Positions 37,001 through 49,000 of a stretch of 64,000 nt of DNA are shown piece after piece. This stretch comes from Tenrec ecaudatus (Eukaryota; Chordata; Mammalia; Afrosoricida; Tenrecidae). Positions within the stretch are counted from its first letter, which is position 1, and each line of letters opens with the position of its first letter. The notes beneath the pieces were generated by a model, which saw nothing but the letters and a program-made list of their open reading frames with translations, made no database searches and was not told where the DNA came from. A program made the translations under genes and the position numbers. The stretch covers positions 127,330,937-127,394,936 of the forward strand of contig NC_134538.1 in assembly GCF_050624435.1 (NCBI RefSeq). The letters run 5' to 3'.

Positions 37001-40000
37001 AAGGAGTCCGGTCCTGGATATACTGCCGCTCCACAATGCTGACCTCCTGAGGGCAAGAGCAACAGGCGAGATGGAGATGGAATTCAACTAATTCTAATGG
37101 TCGAAGAAATTTCAAGTCACCCAGATGTCGAGAGCTGGACAGCTATCTCTTTTTGGAGTCACAGGTTCTTTGCTAGTAGACTGAAAACGTGGAATGTAAA
37201 AGCAGGCTCTTGCTCTCTCTGTAGTCTTGTACATGGGGCAGGCTTGGCTCACTGGGGAGAGGAGTGGAGGACCCCACTTCCTAGGCTATCCCCAGGGGGA
37301 TTGGCATAAAGGAAGAGGAGAGCCCAAATGTGTGGTAATAAGCCAGCCTATGAGCGTCGAGGTGTTTCCCAAACGTGCCACAAGGCTCGTCCAGGATCGA
37401 AAGAGCCCGGTAGTAGAGTGGGCTACGCAATCCAGGTGCTAACCGCAGGGTCAGTGGTTCTCACTCTGCAGGAGAAAGAGGAGGCTGTCTGCACCCGTAA
37501 AGATTCGGAAACCCACGGGGGCAGTCTGAGTCTGCCTGCTAGGGTGGCCGAGTTGGAATCGACTTGATGGCAGTGAGTGAGTTTCAATCAACTATCTGAG
37601 GAGCCCTGGCGGCCCAGTGGTTAAGTGCTCAGTGACTGACCCAAACGTCAGCTGTGTGGACCCACCAGCTGACCAGCTGTGAGAGAGGTGGCCGTCTGCT
37701 AGGCTTCTGGAAAAAGGGCGGCCACAGAAACCACCGGGGCAGTTCCAGTCTGGCCTGGAGGGTTGCCAGTGCCAGAATGACTCAATGGCCACGAGAGTCC
37801 AGCATCTAGTGGGTTTCTGCCCGTCTCCATCCTGGACCCGTTTCCAGCTCCGGGGACACACAAAGAGGGCGGGTATGATCGAAGCTCACTGCTGAAGAAA
37901 TGCCACTGTGAATCCAGCCATCTGAACGGCCTCACTGAAGCAGACAGGTGCGTTTGTTCGAGAAATACCCCTGGTCGGTTGTCTGCGAAGATGACTGCCA
38001 GTAACTGCCCACTCTAGGTCTGTGCTTACTGCTTCACACATCCAAGAGGTGCCACCCCTACGCTACCCTCCCCGTTGGAATTAAGAGACCTGGCAGCTTC
38101 TACTTCTTCCCTTCCAGACGCTCCATGCCGTGCAAGGAGTCTCATTTTCTTGAATCCACCATGCTGCGAGGAAGCTCATGGGACATCGCAAGACTGTAAG
38201 ACAGGCTTACGTTCTAAGCCCCTACAATTTCAGGATAGTGTGTTATGCAAAACAAACCAAATCAAAACAAAATATCCCCACTGCTACTGAGTCGATTCCA
38301 AGCACAGCACCTCAACAGGACGGAGGAGAACTGCCCCGTACGGTTTTCTCAGACTTCATCTTCCTGGATGCAGGGGGCGCAACTTTCCCCAGCAGAGTGG
38401 CTGGTGGTTTTGAACTGGTTGGCACTGAGTGTGCCCTCACTGTGCCACCGGGGCTCCTGTGCGGCTCGGCAGTAGACACAGGGAGAATGCCCTGAGTATC
38501 TGTGACGCTACACCAACAGCTTCGGAGCAGTTCCAGCAGAGAGAGGAGGGGAAGCATTTTCCTTACAGGATGATCAAACACCAAAGCCATTATTTGGGAA
38601 TGTGCCAAGGTCCACCTGTGAGCTCTAGGTTCACTTTGGTTACCTGCAAGCTTACTTCGCTTTTCTGCAAACAGCATGATCTTGAACACAGACAAAAGCT
38701 GTAAAAGTGCTCCTCAAGGGGCTTCCTTATGAAGTGTGCACACAACATTAAACCACCACCCCCGCCCTCCAAAAGCAAATCCACTGCTGCCCAGCAGACT
38801 GCAACCTCCTGATGACCCTTTGGGGCAGAGTAGAACTGCCCCAGAGGGGGGTCCAGGCTGCCATCACTACTGACGCAGACAGAGCCGTGTGGCTGGTGGG
38901 TTTGGACCACCGGCCTGCCAAGTGCTTAACCACGGCACCGCCAGCGCTCCACCCACAAGATGCCGCTTTACCAGCCTGCCGAGCACTTCCCTACATACAG
39001 GCCCAAAGTTGGCTTCTTCTGCTTCGTAGATGTAGTGGTCCAAGGTGGTGAAGTAATAGCCAGACTCCATTTCGTTGCACTGACGGCCGATCATGTGGGG
39101 TCGACAGGAGCACTGGCCGGACTCCGCAGAGCAGCTGAGGGAGAGAGAGCCGGCGGTCAGCTGAGTGCTCCACACACACGAGGACATGCACTCCCAGCAT
39201 GCCGGCCTGCCAGGAGCATCAGCTGGGGAGAGTGTCGGAGAACGCTCGAATTTCCTCCAGACAATAAAAGAACGTGTGGAAAAAACACCGCCTGAACGAC
39301 AGCGATCTCAAACCCCGAAGCACGACACCCGAAGGCTCTCTTTGGTCCTTTTTCTCCATCACCGTTGCTTCCCTCAAGCTGCATCCACATCACAAACATT
39401 CTTGCTCTGGTGATCGTTTTTACAACCGCAATCTCGCTTTCTGGCCTCACATCCAAGTGTCTAACTCCTTAAAGACCATCTCCCCGCTCCTGGATGTCGA
39501 AAGGTTTGCCCTTGGTGACCACCCTCAGGGTCGGCCCTCTGACCCCCACCCCCACCCCCCAGTGCTGCTGAAGAGCTCTGCTTCCACCAAGGGGACAGCC
39601 AAGAAAGCTCCCTGGGATCAAAGAGCAAAGCATCGTTTCACTGTGAACGAGGGGGAGTGCAGATTGGGGACAAAGCCCATCTGCAGGCCACTGGACATGC
39701 CCTTACAGAAGGGTCACAGGGAGGAGACAGCCAGTCAGGGTGCAGGGTAGCAACGATGAATCATACAACTTTCCTCTAGTCCTTTAATGCTTCCTCCCTC
39801 TCCCACTATCACGATCCCAATTCTACCTTACAAATGCGGCTAGACCAGAGCATGTACACTGGTACAGACAGGAACTGGAAACACAGGGAATCCAGGACGA
39901 TGAACCCCTGGGGACCGGAGTGAGAGTGGTGATACCAGGAGGGAAGAGGGAAGAGGGAAGGTGAGGGAGAAAGGGGGAACCGATTACAAGGATCTACATA

Positions 40001-43000
40001 TAACCTCCTCCCTGGGGGAAGAACAGGAAAGTGGGTGAAGGGATACGTCAACAGTGTAAAACATGACAAAATAATTTATAAATTATCAAAGGTTCCTGAG
40101 GGAGGGGGGAAGGAGGGGTAAAAATGAGGAGCTGATACCAAGGGGTTAAGTAGAAAGCAAATGTTTTGAGAATGAAGATGGCAACGAATGTGCTCGGCAC
40201 AATGGCTGGATGTGAGGTACGAGCCCCCAATAAAAGGATTGAAAACAGAAAGCTCCCCGGGACAGCTCCAGATTGACTTGATGGCGCCAAGTTCGGTTTG
40301 GGTTCTCAAATGAACCCCTCTAGCTTTGCTGTCCCAGGGGCCCCCGATATCAAGGTATCAGTACAGTCCCGGCCACACCTTCCAGCGCCCTCTCCCCCAT
40401 GTTCTCTCCCGGGGTGAAGGCACTGAGCCAACTCAGCCCGAGAGCTCAAAGGTGCGGGCACCATCCAACCGCGAACCAGTCCGCGTGTGCACCTCGGTTC
40501 CTTCTACGGTCTGTGCGAACGCGCCACTTCCCTCGGGTTCACAGCAAGTGGTAGGAACGGGTTTTCAACTGGGATCCTTGTTGCCAGTCTTCCTACTTAG
40601 TACCCACACCGCCGCCCTCCACACGGCGGCTTCCGATCTTTCAGGACCAAATGCAACTCCAGCTTGCTGCCATCAAGTTGGGCTGGACACACGGAGACCC
40701 AGGCGGGAACGACTGGAACAGGCCCCTGGGGCTTCTTGGCTGCAGTGTGGGTGGAAGACAACCTCGGGGTGCTTGCACTACCACCCCCTGGCATCACGAC
40801 TTCCAGGGTCTGGCCCTTCTCTGCCTAACATTCCATGCGATTCCTCAAACACCCCGGGCAACGGCTTCCCGAGCGTTCCTTTCTGCTCGTGTTTCCCAAT
40901 GCCCTTCACCCTAGTTCGCCTGGCAAAGAGCCACGCGTCCTTGGGGACCAGTTAGAGCTGAGTGACCCACGTGTATTTTCACATCACTGAAGTCAAGGTG
41001 CAGTTCGGGATCACGGGCGGACTCCCATGTTCAAAGTTCATTTTAAAGCAAGCACCCAAGGCAAGTTACAGCTCGCTGGAAGACTTGCCCACCCTCCGCC
41101 CCCGAAGTTTCTGAGAAATGCCCCAGGCAGCCCTGCCACGGTCCAGCGGAAGTGTTTCCCTGAGTGCTGTGGGCCCTTACTGTCCTACAGGAGACATCCC
41201 TTCAGCCAGTGCCGAAGTCAGCCAAGGGAAAGAAGCCATTTATGGAAACTTAAACATCAGATCGTTTAACTTAACATCAAACAGATCAAAGAAAATCCTT
41301 CTTTCCTCCCGAGCAGATGCTGGCTGGGGGAACCAGTGTTCCAAACACAGAGGACCACTGAAGGCAACAAGCAGATTCTTCACCTGCCAACCCAGGAAGA
41401 AGTCACTGAGGGGGAGGAGGATAAAGCTCCAGGCAGACTCCTGAGCTTGCCCTTTCCCTATAGCACAACTCTAATGAGGAGAACCTGACCCCTGAAAGGA
41501 ATCCCTTCGGGTCTAGACTGGCTTGTTGCCAGTGATAGGCCTGGCGCCAACACTCAGTGCCCCAGTGAGCTCAGTCTCTTGAGGCTCTGCAGCCCCATGG
41601 CCCTCAGACCGACAGCTCGTGGCACTGACAGCCAGCTCTCAGGGGGGAGCCCCGAGATTTGTCCGCCTGCGCTCCATCTTCCCTGAACTGCTCTTCCCAA
41701 GGCTGACTCTGCTCCTGCTGCTGGCAGCAAACTTACACATTTCCTCATGGGAGGGAAGAGAACACGTTCCTTTCCCTTTATCTTCAAGGACCAAGCTTCA
41801 GTCCTTCAGAAGGATTCTCAATTAAGGTGTTTCCTCCCCACGTCCACGGCTGCTGTCCCAGGAGCCCTGGAGGCGGCGTAGTAACACACTGGACTGCAAT
41901 CCGACAAGTCGGCAGTTTGAGCCCGCTCAGAGGGAGGAAGATGGGCCTTCGACTCCCATAAAGAGTTATAGTCTCGCTTTTCACATCCAAAGGGGTCAAG
42001 ACCCACAGGTTGAGAACCACTGTCCTACACTGACTTCAAACCTATCTCTCTTCTGTGTCCTGCCAATTCCACCCATCACTGCCAGTCCACTCTTCCCATG
42101 GCACGGCATCCATCACCTCACAAGGGCCCACCCCTGCCTCTGCCTATGTGCCAGGGCCAGTCATGGTGCCTCTGCCTGGCTGCCAGCAACTTCCAGAACC
42201 CAGCCTCCACAAGCAGCTGCGTCTCTCCTGACACGACCCTTTGCTTCCCGCCCACCCGCACTCCTCACTCTCCTGCAGGTAGTTCCTGAGCAAACACTGG
42301 CCCTGGAAGTGGTGTTCCTGGTGTCGATGCCCTCAGTTTCCTCCACTGTCAAACTGCCTCTTGAACCCATTGTGACTTCCTTGCTAAGTCCATTGGTTTG
42401 TCCAAGTGACACAAAGAAAAATTGGGGGGGGGTGTCAATTAATGAAATATTTATTTAGGAAAAGCAGATGTGTCATCTAATTGGGGAGATAAACAATCAG
42501 GCATCTGACTAACACAACAGATCAGGGCAGAGAGCCATAAGCAAAGCACTGTGGGTGTCCAGACAGGCAGGGCTTCCCTGACCGGGAAGACAGAGGCTGG
42601 ATGGAAGAGGTGGGCCGGCACGCAGGAGAGGGGCTGCACAGGCACGAGAGGCGGGCGATGACCAGAGCAAAAGGGGGTGAGGCACGAGGAATGTAAACAG
42701 AGACGGGGCCAGAAAGGCAAGATCCAGGATTGCCGTAGAGATAATGGGATTTATCTTAAAGAAGGATTTTTAAAGAACAGAGGGACGCTGTCTAGCCAGC
42801 ATCAGAATGCTAACTGCCAAGCCTGTGGCAGACAGACGCAATCATGATAAACAGTCAGAGGAAAACCGCAGAAGACCGGAGCCAGTGGTCTGGGGGTGTC
42901 TGTCCCCTGAAAGTGCCACAGGCACACATGTCTCCATTGCAGCTAGAAGGCTCTCCCTGTCCACCGGTCTCATCTTTCAAAGATGAATCACCTTTGAAAA

Positions 43001-46000
43001 CCAAGCTCCAATTCCATTTCCTCCACAGGGAGCACAAGGATTTATTAGAAGCCATGTTCTTTCCTGTGTTCCAAAGTCATGGCTCATAGAAATAGTGACC
43101 CCCTTGTAGCTGCTCCCACCATGCAGTACCCTGTCTCTAGACACCGAGTCAGTAAGGAAGAGTCACGGCCGAGAAGCCCTGTGGTGGACAGAATAATGAG
43201 TCCCAAAGAGGGCCACGTCCCCACCGCCGGGACTTCTGGGTACTTTACCTGATATGGCCAACAGGGCTTTGAAGAAATGATTAGACCTTGAGAGAGAAAG
43301 ATTATCCTGGATTAACCAGGTGGGCTGGATTGAATTACAGGATTCCTTAAACGTAGACCAGGCAGGTTGAAATGGTGGGTCAGAAAGATGTGCCGTGAGA
43401 AGGACGCCACCCACCATGGCTGGCGCAGACGCTGGAGGGAGAGGGCTCACGGCGGGGACAAAGGGCCAGGGCTTGCCTACAGCCAGCAAGAAACCAGCAG
43501 GCTCATCACACGGCCGCCTCCCTCTGGCTTCTGCCGACAACCCAAATGAGCAGGAAACTGAGGCCCACCGAGTCTCAAGAAATGCCGGCTGCTGGCCCCC
43601 AAGTCTCCATCAAGTGAAGGGGACTTCCGACCTGGAGCTTTGTGCTTCTTTAAGCCGCCACATTGAGATCATTTGCTATGGCTTCACCCAAAGGTGTTTT
43701 TGTCGTCTCCCCTCGCCACCAGGGACATGAGGCCAAGGTTGCACTGTAAACCCACGGACGGTTTATAAGTCGACAAATGAAACCCATTGGGAGGAAAACT
43801 GTCTAATTTATATAGAAACGAGGACGGAAAATACTGTAGTCTTAACTTCTCGCTATGACTAAATAATTAGGTAAGTAAATCAAGTTTACCAAGATGTTTT
43901 CTACCTAATTACTTAGTCACAGAGAAAAGTTAAGACTCTTCAAAGAGTCTTTTAATGATTTATCAGATAAAGTATGAAAAGCAACCACTCTGTTCACACT
44001 GGTATCCCTGCTGTCATTTCTCATTACAAAGAAGAGCTGGCTTCACAATGACTTGTTCCTACCCTCCCTCCACCACCAGGATCCTAAAGGGTCAGGGTTC
44101 TGTTCTGTATGTGTCTCCTCCATGGTAACCTGCAAAGGATGGATGGATGCACCACAATCACCCTGAGGAAAACATCTATTAGCTTCTGCTCTGGTTTCAA
44201 AGCATAATCAACTCCACTTGCTCACTGACCGAGGACATACATACAAGGCCCGCTGACTATGAACAAAGGGAGATAAAACAAACACGCACTAGGACACAGC
44301 CCCTCCAGAGAGAGGGCTTTTAAACACGTTCAATTGCAGAGCAAGTCAGAATGAAAGCAGGGCCAGGAGCAACAGTGGTTATGTGATGCCGAGACAAAGA
44401 CAGCATTGGGGACTGGCCGTCAGGAAGGTTTTTTGTTTTTTTTTTTTTAGGTAGCCTGCAAGCCAGAAATGAAAGTCTGCAATTTAATTAATGCATTAAT
44501 TTTATAGGAAGCTATAAAGGGGTTTATATTGTCTCATTAAGTTTAAACATTGACAAGTGGCATTTACATAGAAATCCTGGCCACGGGCTTGTACTTACTC
44601 ATTGAAAGGGCCCCACTAGGCAGGAAACTTCAGTAACCGGTTTTGAATTCATTATTCAAATTAGTTAGCTCTTCCTGTTTTTTCAAATATTCAAGTTTAG
44701 CTTAGCTGGCAATATATATAATACTTAAGATTATCATCCTCTTAGTATATTCTTCTAACACCCCAATAAGCAAAACACGTGAACTTTACGTTGAAGTCCT
44801 GCCCCCTGGCCCACAGGGTCTCTGAAGATGCAATCAGTGACTCGGAGACCCTGCTGGCGTGGGGGGGGGGGGGGGAGGGAGGTGTTCCTAAAACAAAGAA
44901 GAGACAAGAGGAAAGAAGGAAGAACTCGTGTGTCTGCGGAGGTAAGTTGTGGCACTGAGCCAAGGCACGCCTGGGGAGATCTTGCCTGGCCTTGCTGCTG
45001 CGCAGGCTTGGCCTTCTAGTCTGTGAACCAACACATTCTACTGTCTACGTCCGCATGTGTGTGGGGCACTTGGCTTTGGCTGCCACGGGGGAGGAGCACA
45101 GATTTCTTAAAATCTTTTGTTCTCCAGACCATTCATCTCAAGCAGCATTTCCCCAATGTCTACTATGTGTCTAAGCCAAAGGCCAGGAAGATCCACTGGT
45201 AAAAAGTCATTTATTCTTCCTGCGGGCCATGCCGAGTAGGATTAGTGCTTCAGGAGAGCTAGCCTCTGTCACCTAGAGGGGAAAGTAGAGACATTTCTCT
45301 TGGAGGGAAACCACAAAGCACCAGAAGATGGTGTACAATCTCCAGCCTAGCGGAGATCTTTACACACACACCTCTCTCCATTCTGAAAATGACGATGCCT
45401 AAAGATTGGGCATCTCACCAATCGTGCTTAAAAGATCTGCTTTTGCATGTGTGCAAATGTGTTTGACACAATGGATGGATGTATGGATCGTGATCAGACA
45501 TGTAAGAGTCCCCAGTAAAAGTAATAAAAAAATAATAAATAAGACATTACCGTCAAGTGAGATTCAGACCAAATCTGCCAGGCTGGCTGAGTAGTAGAAA
45601 AACAATCCATGTGATTCAGCACATCCTCAAAATGAAGGAGGGGACCCCATATGCTCGCTTGATGGCGGCAGAGAGAGCATTTGATAAGACGCAAATCTGT
45701 TCCTAACTATTCCTGAAAAAACCTCCTTAAAAAAAGATGTGCTTCAAACATTCTAAGAAATGCTTCTGCCTCGCAAACTTTCTGAGTTGGCACGTTCGGA
45801 GGTCTGCGGATTCTGAGAGAGGCACAAGTGTGAGATGGAAAAACAGACGTGAGTGCAAAGAACAGAAATGGCTCTGCAGGGTGCAGTAGAAAGCACGGGA
45901 ACACGAACGCTGCGGAATTCAGGACGCGGTATGCACAATCGTGGGTGCCTCTTCCACTCAACCCAGGATTTTAAGCGTGCGGATCAAGTAGCAACGGAAT

Positions 46001-49000
46001 CGGTATGCGTTCTGGAAGGGGCCAAGGGAAGTCAGAGAAGACGGGGCGAGCAGCTTTGTGGTTCCGCCGGCTCTTACGCAGTGATCGCACCCGTCTTTCC
46101 TCTGGAGGGAGTCTAAGAACAGACATTCGCTCTGGGCTTTCCGAGGCCTCGTGCCATCCCGAGTCCTCTCCACGAGCCGGGCCAGAACAAACGCCAATAA
46201 GGAGGCCAAAGAGGACAAGCTCTTTCTACATAAAATACGCCTTCCCAGCAGGGTGCTTCAATACCGGGAACTGATCTTGTAGGAGAGTCAAACTTTGAAT
46301 CCAGGAGGCCAGGAGCCAGCTTGTCCTCTCGGGGCAGGTTCCGGGCAGCAAGGAAGCATCTGTCTCCTCTCTCAGCAGACACTCACCCTGTCTTTACCAG
46401 ATGTTCTGACTCGGAGCCAGTAACAAACAGAGCCCTTCATTCCCTTTGACTCAAAGGTGGTTCCTCTCCCCGCCAGTTTTACATCTTGCCAAGGGCGCAC
46501 AGCTGAATATCCTGGGAGAGCTTCCCGCTGCACCGATTCAAGAAACACAAGCGCACTTTAACTGAAAACCAGTGTATGGGAGCTGCAGTTACGGACTTGG
46601 GAGATAAGAAAGATGAGAAATTCTTTACATGAATTGAAACAGGACTCGATCTTTTCGACTGGCAAAAAAGAGAACCTCTGATGACGCCAACCACTAGGTG
46701 GATGGAACGGGCAAAACTTACTTTGGAACTGGTTGTTAAAAAAGAAAAGAGACAAGAGCAATTTCTCTGCAGAACAGTCGCGACTAACATAAAAATGCAC
46801 AAGTACTTTGACGTGGCAACTGCAGGCCTGGGACTGCGCACGTATCTGCACACCATCTACACGGGTTTCTATGATGAAACTTATAGAAAGTAAAAAGAAG
46901 TCATCAAATCACGGTACTGTCACATGATCAAGCTTATCGCCACAGAGTCAATTCGGATTTCATTGTGAACAGGGGAGGAGGGCCCCATGGGTTGTTGAGA
47001 GTGTCACTCCTTCAGGGAGTGGAAAGTCTCATCTTTCTCCCTTGGACAGGCTGATGTTTTCAAACTGTTGCCCTGGCAGGGCGCAGCCCAACTCGCCACC
47101 AGAGATCTGCACTAGAATACCAAACAGCTTTTTTTAAAAGAAGGAGGTAGATAATTACATGCTGGCCTGAGCCAAGAGCTCCAGATGAAAATAAGTTGTA
47201 GAAGTATGTGTAAATATCTTTAAAACAATAAGCATATATGGCTTCCATCAGTTAAAAAATACAGAAAAGTATAAAAATGAGTAACAGCAACAACGTTAAA
47301 AGCAAAATTATAAAGTTATTAGAATACTTCAAAGCCAACTCTTGGGATAGAGAAACTGCTTTGAAACATTGAGACTCCTTACAAATCTGGCTAGACCACA
47401 GCATGTACATGGGTACAGATAACAGCTGGGAACACAGGGAATCCAGGACAGATAAACCCCTCCGGACCAACAAGAAGAGCAGTGATACCAGGAGGGGAAG
47501 GGGAAGGTGGGAGGAGACAGGGGGAACCGATCACAATGATCTACATATAACCCCCTCCCAGGGGGATGGACAACAGAAAAGTGGGTGAAGGGAGACATTG
47601 GTCAGTGTTAAGACATAAAATAGTAATAATTTATTAATTACCAAGGGTTTGGGGGTGGGGGGTAGAAGAAGGAGGGGAAAATGAGGAGCTGATATCAAGG
47701 GCTCAAGTAGAAAGAAAATGTTTTGAAAATGATGATGGCAACAAACGTACAGATGTGCTTAACACAATGTATATATGTATGTACATATTATGCTAAGAGC
47801 TCTAAGAGTCACCAAATGATTTTTTTTTTTAAATAAAGGGTTGAGACAGATAGGAAAACAAAAGCCATTTATCATACTTCTCCCTTGAGGTCTTGAAGAC
47901 TCCGTGGAGTCTGGGTGTAAGAGTTTAGGTGAATTGCCACTTACTTGTTGTTTAATGCGCCCCCAAGGTCGCAGTCACAAGGTCGACATCCATCCAAATC
48001 ATTGCTCAAACCCCAATTCTCTGGCTGCAGAATAAAAGATTAAACATCTAAAGGTAGGTTCCTGTAATTACACAATAGACCCAGCGAGAAACAAGCTATG
48101 GCGTGCGTTGATTGTTCCATCAAACATTCATTTTCCCCATCAAAGCAGAAAGCTAACTAAAGGGATGAGTACCCTGAAATAAAGAGCCCACACTGGGGGT
48201 CCCTAGCGCCAGATCAGGTTACCTCTAACCGCCTGAAAACGCCAGCCCACAGAGTAATCTGTTTGCCCTGCACACAGATCTCTTTTGATCATTCACAGGA
48301 GCAAGACATAAAGATGCCGCTTTTCCTCATTCAAATTAAACCTACAGTTACAAATATTTTGGCAAACAGTTGGCAGATGTGTACACTCTTCTAAACTCGT
48401 CTGTCGCAAGCCCCTTGGAGGCAAACCCCGTAGCAGCTACCTCTGTGGGAACACCACAGAAAGCCAGAGAAATTCTTGCAAGTGGAAGGTGAGAGATCAG
48501 AGTCTTGGCAGCCTCGAAGCCAGAACTAACAGGAAGCGAGGCAGGCTCTGCACAGGGACAGAGATCTCTCCGCGCTCAACTCAAAGGCAGGGAGTTTAGT
48601 TCTTTTGGTTTTAATGAGCAGAGAGAAGGAGCCTTGGTGGAGCAGTGGTCATACCTTGGGCTGCTAACCACACCTGAAGGTCAGCAGTTCAAAACTGCCA
48701 GCGGCTCCAAAGGAGAAAGAGGAGGTTTTGACTCTCGTAAGGAGTTACAGTCTCGGAAACCCACAGGGGCAGCTCTGCCCTGGCACACCAGGATGCTGAG
48801 GGCCCGGACTCGATGGCAGTCAGCAGAGTTGAGCTGAATGAGCAGGTTCACCAATTTAAATCGGACTTCCAGAAATCTACTGTAAGACTCTCAGCAGGAT
48901 GGCAAGGAGGGAAATAACCCTACTTACTGGGCCCAGAGCACCGATTGGGGCCAACGACTAGCTTCCCCTCCGAATAAAAAAGCAATACAAAAATGGTATA

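Larger units (their letters stand above)
37047..38998 (-). other. LAMB1: LAMB1 intron 14
   Basis: 1.95 kb with four SINEs: a head-to-tail pair (37402 and 37599), 38270 and 38780. The last sits 46 nt from the donor. Confidence 0.8.
39135..47944 (-). other. LAMB1: LAMB1 intron 13
   Basis: 8.8 kb, the largest complete intron here. It has three L1-like 3' ends (39822, 45437, 47362), a SINE/SPIN chimera (41859-42022), a MaLR-type LTR (43185-43690), a long palindrome (43838-43937), a G15 run and a SINE (46925). I see nothing in 40300-41850 beyond faint SINE pieces, nor in 42425-43180 or 45550-46920. Confidence 0.7.

Noticed and set aside
40326-40955. 209-codon + strand open frame in intron 13
   Set aside because: GC-rich, with no recognisable domain. 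Part of it looks like eroded SINE sequence (near 40650).
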